A DNA stretch of 64,000 nt, taken from Sipunculus nudus (Eukaryota > Annelida > Sipuncula > Golfingiida > Sipunculidae). The stretch covers positions 51,489,386-51,553,385 of the forward strand of contig CM049322.1 in assembly GCA_026874595.1 (NCBI GenBank), read 5' to 3'. A program made the position numbers and the translations under genes. The notes under the pieces are model-generated. The model was given only the letters and a program-made list of their open reading frames with translations, was not told the DNA's origin and ran no database searches. How positions within the stretch are numbered: position 1 is the first letter of the stretch; each line of letters begins with the position of its first letter. This document shows positions 60,791-64,000 of this stretch, piece by piece.

Positions 60791-61177
60791 AGACCCTGGG
60801 ATTTGGATGCAGAAGAGGAAGCAAGTATGTGTGCTTTTGCGTTAGAATCTGCAAATGTACCAAAGGAGTTACAAGCAAAAGCTTGTCAAATAGCAATCTC
60901 AGCACCTGAAAAAGATCTGTTATCCATAGCAGTACACCATGCGTTGAAAGCCACTGTTCTACCCACTGAAGGGGCTAAAAAAATGTCAGATCTGCAGAGT
61001 CGAGACCCAGTTATAGGTCCGGTTAAGCAATTTCTCAAGGAGGTGTCTAAACCTTCACTTACACAGAGAAAACATGCTACAAAAGAAGTACAATTGCTTT
61101 TGTGCCAATGGGATCGTTTAAAAGAGTCTAAGGAGTACTATGTCGATCAGTGCAAGATCCATGTAAAAGCAAATTGA
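60659..61177 (+). pseudogene. RNase H end and pre-integrase linker
   Basis: 172 open codons. After NTNADFLSRQE the region is the variable linker with a repeated acidic stretch, then a DLQSRDPVIGPVKQFL motif common before gypsy integrases. It overlaps the start of the integrase frame (61150), a frameshift. Confidence 0.75.
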
Positions 61178-62123
61178 AACAGATTTTGCTACCACAACAT
61201 CTGAAGAGTCAAATATTACAAAATAAACATGTCAATCATGGACATCAAGGTATTGAACGAACAGAACTTTTGTTTAAGGAAAAAACTTTTGGCCCAAAGT
61301 GCATCAAGAAAGTCAAAACTTCGCTTGGTAGTTTTCTTTCAACGAAACCATTAGAAGTGTTAGCGATGGATTTCACGCTACCTGAAAAGTCTTCAAGTGG
61401 TTACGAAAAGGTTCCAGGACTCACAGATATCTTTACAAAATATGCAATAGCAGTGCCAACAAAAGATCAGAAGTCAACGACTGTGGCCAAGGTGTTAGTA
61501 AATTATTGGTTTAGGAGGTTTGGCCCCCCACAGAGGCTTCATTCAGACCAGGGAAGAGATTTCGAGTCAAAACTGATCAAGAATCTTTTTTAACTTTATG
61601 GTATCAAAAGTCTCGAACAACACCCTATCACCCACAAGGAAATGCTCAAGGTGAACGCTTTAACCGGACTCTTCACAACCTGTTGACAGAATTACCTCCA
61701 GAAAGGAAAAGAAAATGGCCCGAATACCTCGATGAGCTTGTGTTCTTTTACAACACTACCCCACATTCCACAACAGGGCTTTCGCCATTTTATCTCATGT
61801 ATGGCAGAGATGCAAATAATTTCAGAAATCTTGTCCAGGATGAAACATTAGAAAGCACAGAAGCAACTGCAGAGGAACCAAAAATGAACAACTGGGTGAC
61901 AAAACATCAACAGAAGCTAAAAGAAATATACAGAATTGCTCAGGAACAACTCAAACAGAAAGCAGAAACCAGAAAAACTTATCATGATCGCCAACTGAGA
62001 GACCATTTTTTGGCTGTTGGAACAGAGGTCTACAGTAGGAATCATACTGTCAAAGGTAGAAACAAGTATCAAGATGCTTACCATCCAAAACGATACGTCA
62101 TCCTGGCCTGTAATCATGACTAA
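61150..62123 (+). pseudogene. Integrase, frame-shifted and lacking half of its zinc finger
   Basis: The HH pair of the HHCC zinc finger is present (HVNHGHQG), but the CC pair and the Y-W-P-G region are missing by an internal deletion near 61290. The DDE core has VLAMDFT (first D), RLHSDQGRDFES (second D), a frameshift/stop at about 61591, then GNAQGERFNRTLHN (E) in another frame. It continues with the FYNTTPHSTTGLSPFYLMYG motif and a C-terminal chromatin-side region to 62123. It would join element DNA to the host chromosome; this copy is non-functional. Confidence 0.85.
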
Positions 62124-62477
62124 CATATATATCTAATTGAGCCAACAGATGGGCTGGGAAAAGCAAACTAGATTCCTAGAGCAGATTTAAGGCCATGTCC
62201 AGACAGGAAGTCAAGTCATCAGGTACAAAAGAAAATAAGAAAGCGCCATAGCCAACTTCCAAGAAATACCTCTTGTACAAGTAGCTCAGATGAAGATGAA
62301 ATCCAGGTATTAATTAATTATCGCCACAATGAACAATCCTCAGAAGCAGGAAATCTGTCAGGATCATACCATTCCGTGCCTCAGACGACATCTGATGAAA
62401 ATGAGATGTTCATATCGAGGAGAACAAGCAGACAAAATGCTGGATACCATAGAAATCCATACAATCTGCCTAAATAA
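62124..62477 (+). pseudogene. C-terminal tail of pol
   Basis: The same reading continues in pieces with Ser/Asp-rich sequence (SSSDEDEIQVL) and ends at TAA near 62475. This is the usual low-complexity end of gypsy-type integrases. No envelope-like signal peptide or membrane segment follows. Confidence 0.5.
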
Positions 62478-62774
62478 GCTTTAAGTAATTATGTGAATAA
62501 TAGTTTAATAGTTTTCAGATAAAGGAAACAACAATTTGAGTTCCCTTATTTCGTTAGTGTTTTGTTAGTGTCTGTATTGTTTGCATTTATATTATATGTC
62601 TTCAGTCAAAGAGTACACGGGAGCTTTTTTCTTGTGCCGCATTGTTTTTAAAACCAGGTTAATTTACAAAGAAAAGACTGGTTTCATTCTATGTTTGATT
62701 TTGTATTATATGTTTTTTTTTGTCAGTGATTATTCCGGTATACTCCTAACACATTGCTCGAGGACGAGGCAATG

Positions 62775-62790
62775 AAAAAATGGGGGTGGA
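62775..62790 (+). promoter_or_regulatory. Polypurine tract
   Basis: aaaaaatgggggtgga, purine-rich with one T near each end, directly before the 3' LTR. It primes plus-strand DNA synthesis and fixes the LTR start. Confidence 0.85.
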
Positions 62791-63689
62791 TGAAGCAGAG
62801 TTTAAATTAAGACATGTCAACTATTTATACTTTCATCTCTTAATAATTTTGTTACTGTTTGATTCAACAAAATGCCTTAATATGATCACCCGGACTGTGC
62901 AGTCCAATGTGCACTTGATACATGTAGTGTCCATGAAATATACAATGACAGCAGGCCTCAAGCAGTCTGGACATATGATATAAAGGTAAAACTATATATG
63001 GTCATGCTGCTAGTTACTGTGGAAATCCAGGACCGACACATATCACATAATGGATATGTATGAGCATGCATTGTGAAACCATAAATGTATTTTATTATTT
63101 CATTTGGGTACATCTTCAGAGAACAGACATGTTTTCAGTTTATTCCAAAAGTTCTATTCATAAATGTATTTGGTAGTATTTTGATATTTAATACACAAGT
63201 AGGAACTTGTGGCATGCTTTCCCTTTCAGGGATTAGTATTAAAATTGTTATATAGTGTATGTTTTATATTTATTCCTGTAAGAACTGATGAGTGTAATGT
63301 ATAATCAGACAGGAAATGTCTAGTATCTGCATGTTAAATGTATCCTGTAGACACAGAAGTCCAACTTGTGTTCCTTTTCCCCAGTTTTGCTAGACTATTG
63401 TTACATAATATAATTCAGGGTGGGATAGAAAGAATTAGTTCATATAATATTCTCATCAGATCAAAACATAAAGAGAATACATGCAGGCAGTGTAACATGT
63501 GCAATATTTATAGCTGGTGAGTTATTATTATTAATTTGCTCAAATGTTTGCATGAAAATAATTGTCTAAATGTTCATAGTGACATGTGTGCCCATTTATG
63601 AGTATGTGAAACTAAAGGTATTTAGTATATACATATGGGACTGCTTATTCTTGTTTACCCTCTAGATATGGCAAATTTTGTCTCTGACA

Positions 63690-63734
<45 letters not shown>

Positions 63735-64000
63735 GAGAGAGCTGGGGACAGTCCCTGACCTCTTAATGTCTAAGGCCAATAGCTGTCTGGCTGTAACATC
63801 AAGTTCCACAGACCAGGACAGGGGACCCTTGTCGCTAATGTTGTACACAGACTGTGTCATTTGATTGTTCCCGCAGGTAAAGTAGCTGCAACTTACAGTC
63901 ATGTGTATCAGTTTAGGGTTACGTTGTTTTTCGGTAAAATGTCACCACAATACCTACAACATGTGATACTGGTACATGTGGCCTTGTCCACTCAACAATG
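62791..64000 (+). repeat. 3' long terminal repeat (partial)
   Basis: Starts TGAAGCAGAG (the 5' copy starts TGTAGCAGAG) and follows the 5' LTR to the end of the window. It lacks the 441 bp at 53435-53875 of the 5' LTR. A (TC)n tract lies at 63698-63731. By comparison with the 5' LTR about 1.2 kb more should lie beyond 64000. Confidence 0.88.

Larger units (their letters stand above)
53016..64000 (+). mobile_element. Ty3/mdg4 (gypsy)-type LTR retrotransposon, truncated by the window end
   Basis: Order: 5' LTR, tRNA-Leu primer site, gag, pol (protease, RT, RNase H, integrase), polypurine tract, 3' LTR. Integrase after RNase H marks the Ty3/mdg4 group. The pol frame is -1 relative to gag. No envelope-like frame is evident between integrase and the polypurine tract. 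Pol carries several frameshifts, stops, an insertion and a deletion, and the LTRs differ by roughly 5% by eye over their first 330 bp, so this is an old inactive copy. The 3' LTR continues past 64000. Confidence 0.93.

Noticed and set aside
62478-62774. Envelope gene between integrase and polypurine tract
   Set aside because: Only about 300 bp, with a 64-codon hydrophobic frame and no signal peptide, cleavage site or conserved cysteine pattern.
63645-63902. 85-codon minus-strand frame in the 3' LTR
   Set aside because: Spans the (TC)n tract and LTR sequence; it is not a gene, and the matching place in the 5' LTR is not conserved as protein.

Overview
The window looks like bivalve mollusc nuclear DNA. 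It is AT-rich and densely packed with (TA)n, (TC)n and (CA)n microsatellites. It carries tandem-core interspersed repeats with ACGG-rich tails, as known in oysters and clams, and an expanded-type innate immune NLR gene. The species cannot be fixed from the sequence; bivalve is an inference from repeat style and gene content.

The one host gene I can model with confidence lies on the minus strand at 6051-14238. It has four coding exons with matching splice phases (0, 1, 0): two exons make a CARD-like domain, one makes a pre-NACHT linker, and one long exon makes NACHT plus leucine-rich repeats. A single in-frame TAA at 6555-6557 cuts off the last 167 codons of LRR sequence, so the allele makes a shortened receptor or is a young pseudogene. 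A 1.6 kb TIR element with a TTA target duplication ends 22 bp beyond the original stop codon. The introns are full of repeats, including a 41-bp minisatellite. One splice-flanked open 90-nt segment at 29778-29867 and a weaker candidate at 34626-34841 may be upstream exons or parts of another gene.

From 18.4 to 27.0 kb there is a nested stack: a TIR element (18409-21157) holds a second TIR element (18487-20988), which holds a 180-bp tandem-core repeat element. A 5'-truncated non-LTR retrotransposon (21158-26980) is inserted at the right tip of the outer element with an 8-bp target duplication.

From 29.2 to 48.1 kb there is an old direct duplication. Copy A is 29.24-34.85 kb. Copy B is 36.12-37.45 plus 42.94-48.14 kb, split by 5.5 kb of other sequence. 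The copies carry a decayed L1-like RT fragment and SINE-like sequence. A MITE is present only in copy A, so copy B shows the empty site.

From 49.4 to 51.9 kb there are 340-bp tandem repeats with terminal hairpins. From 53016 to beyond the window end lies a Ty3/mdg4-type LTR retrotransposon. It has a 2.87 kb 5' LTR, a primer site matching tRNA-Leu, an intact gag, a heavily broken pol with a foreign insertion, a polypurine tract and the start of the 3' LTR. I found no complete novel system. The most informative items are the NLR nonsense codon, the nested and dated insertions, and several unrelated repeat families that share a tandem-core, ACGG-rich, terminal-hairpin layout.
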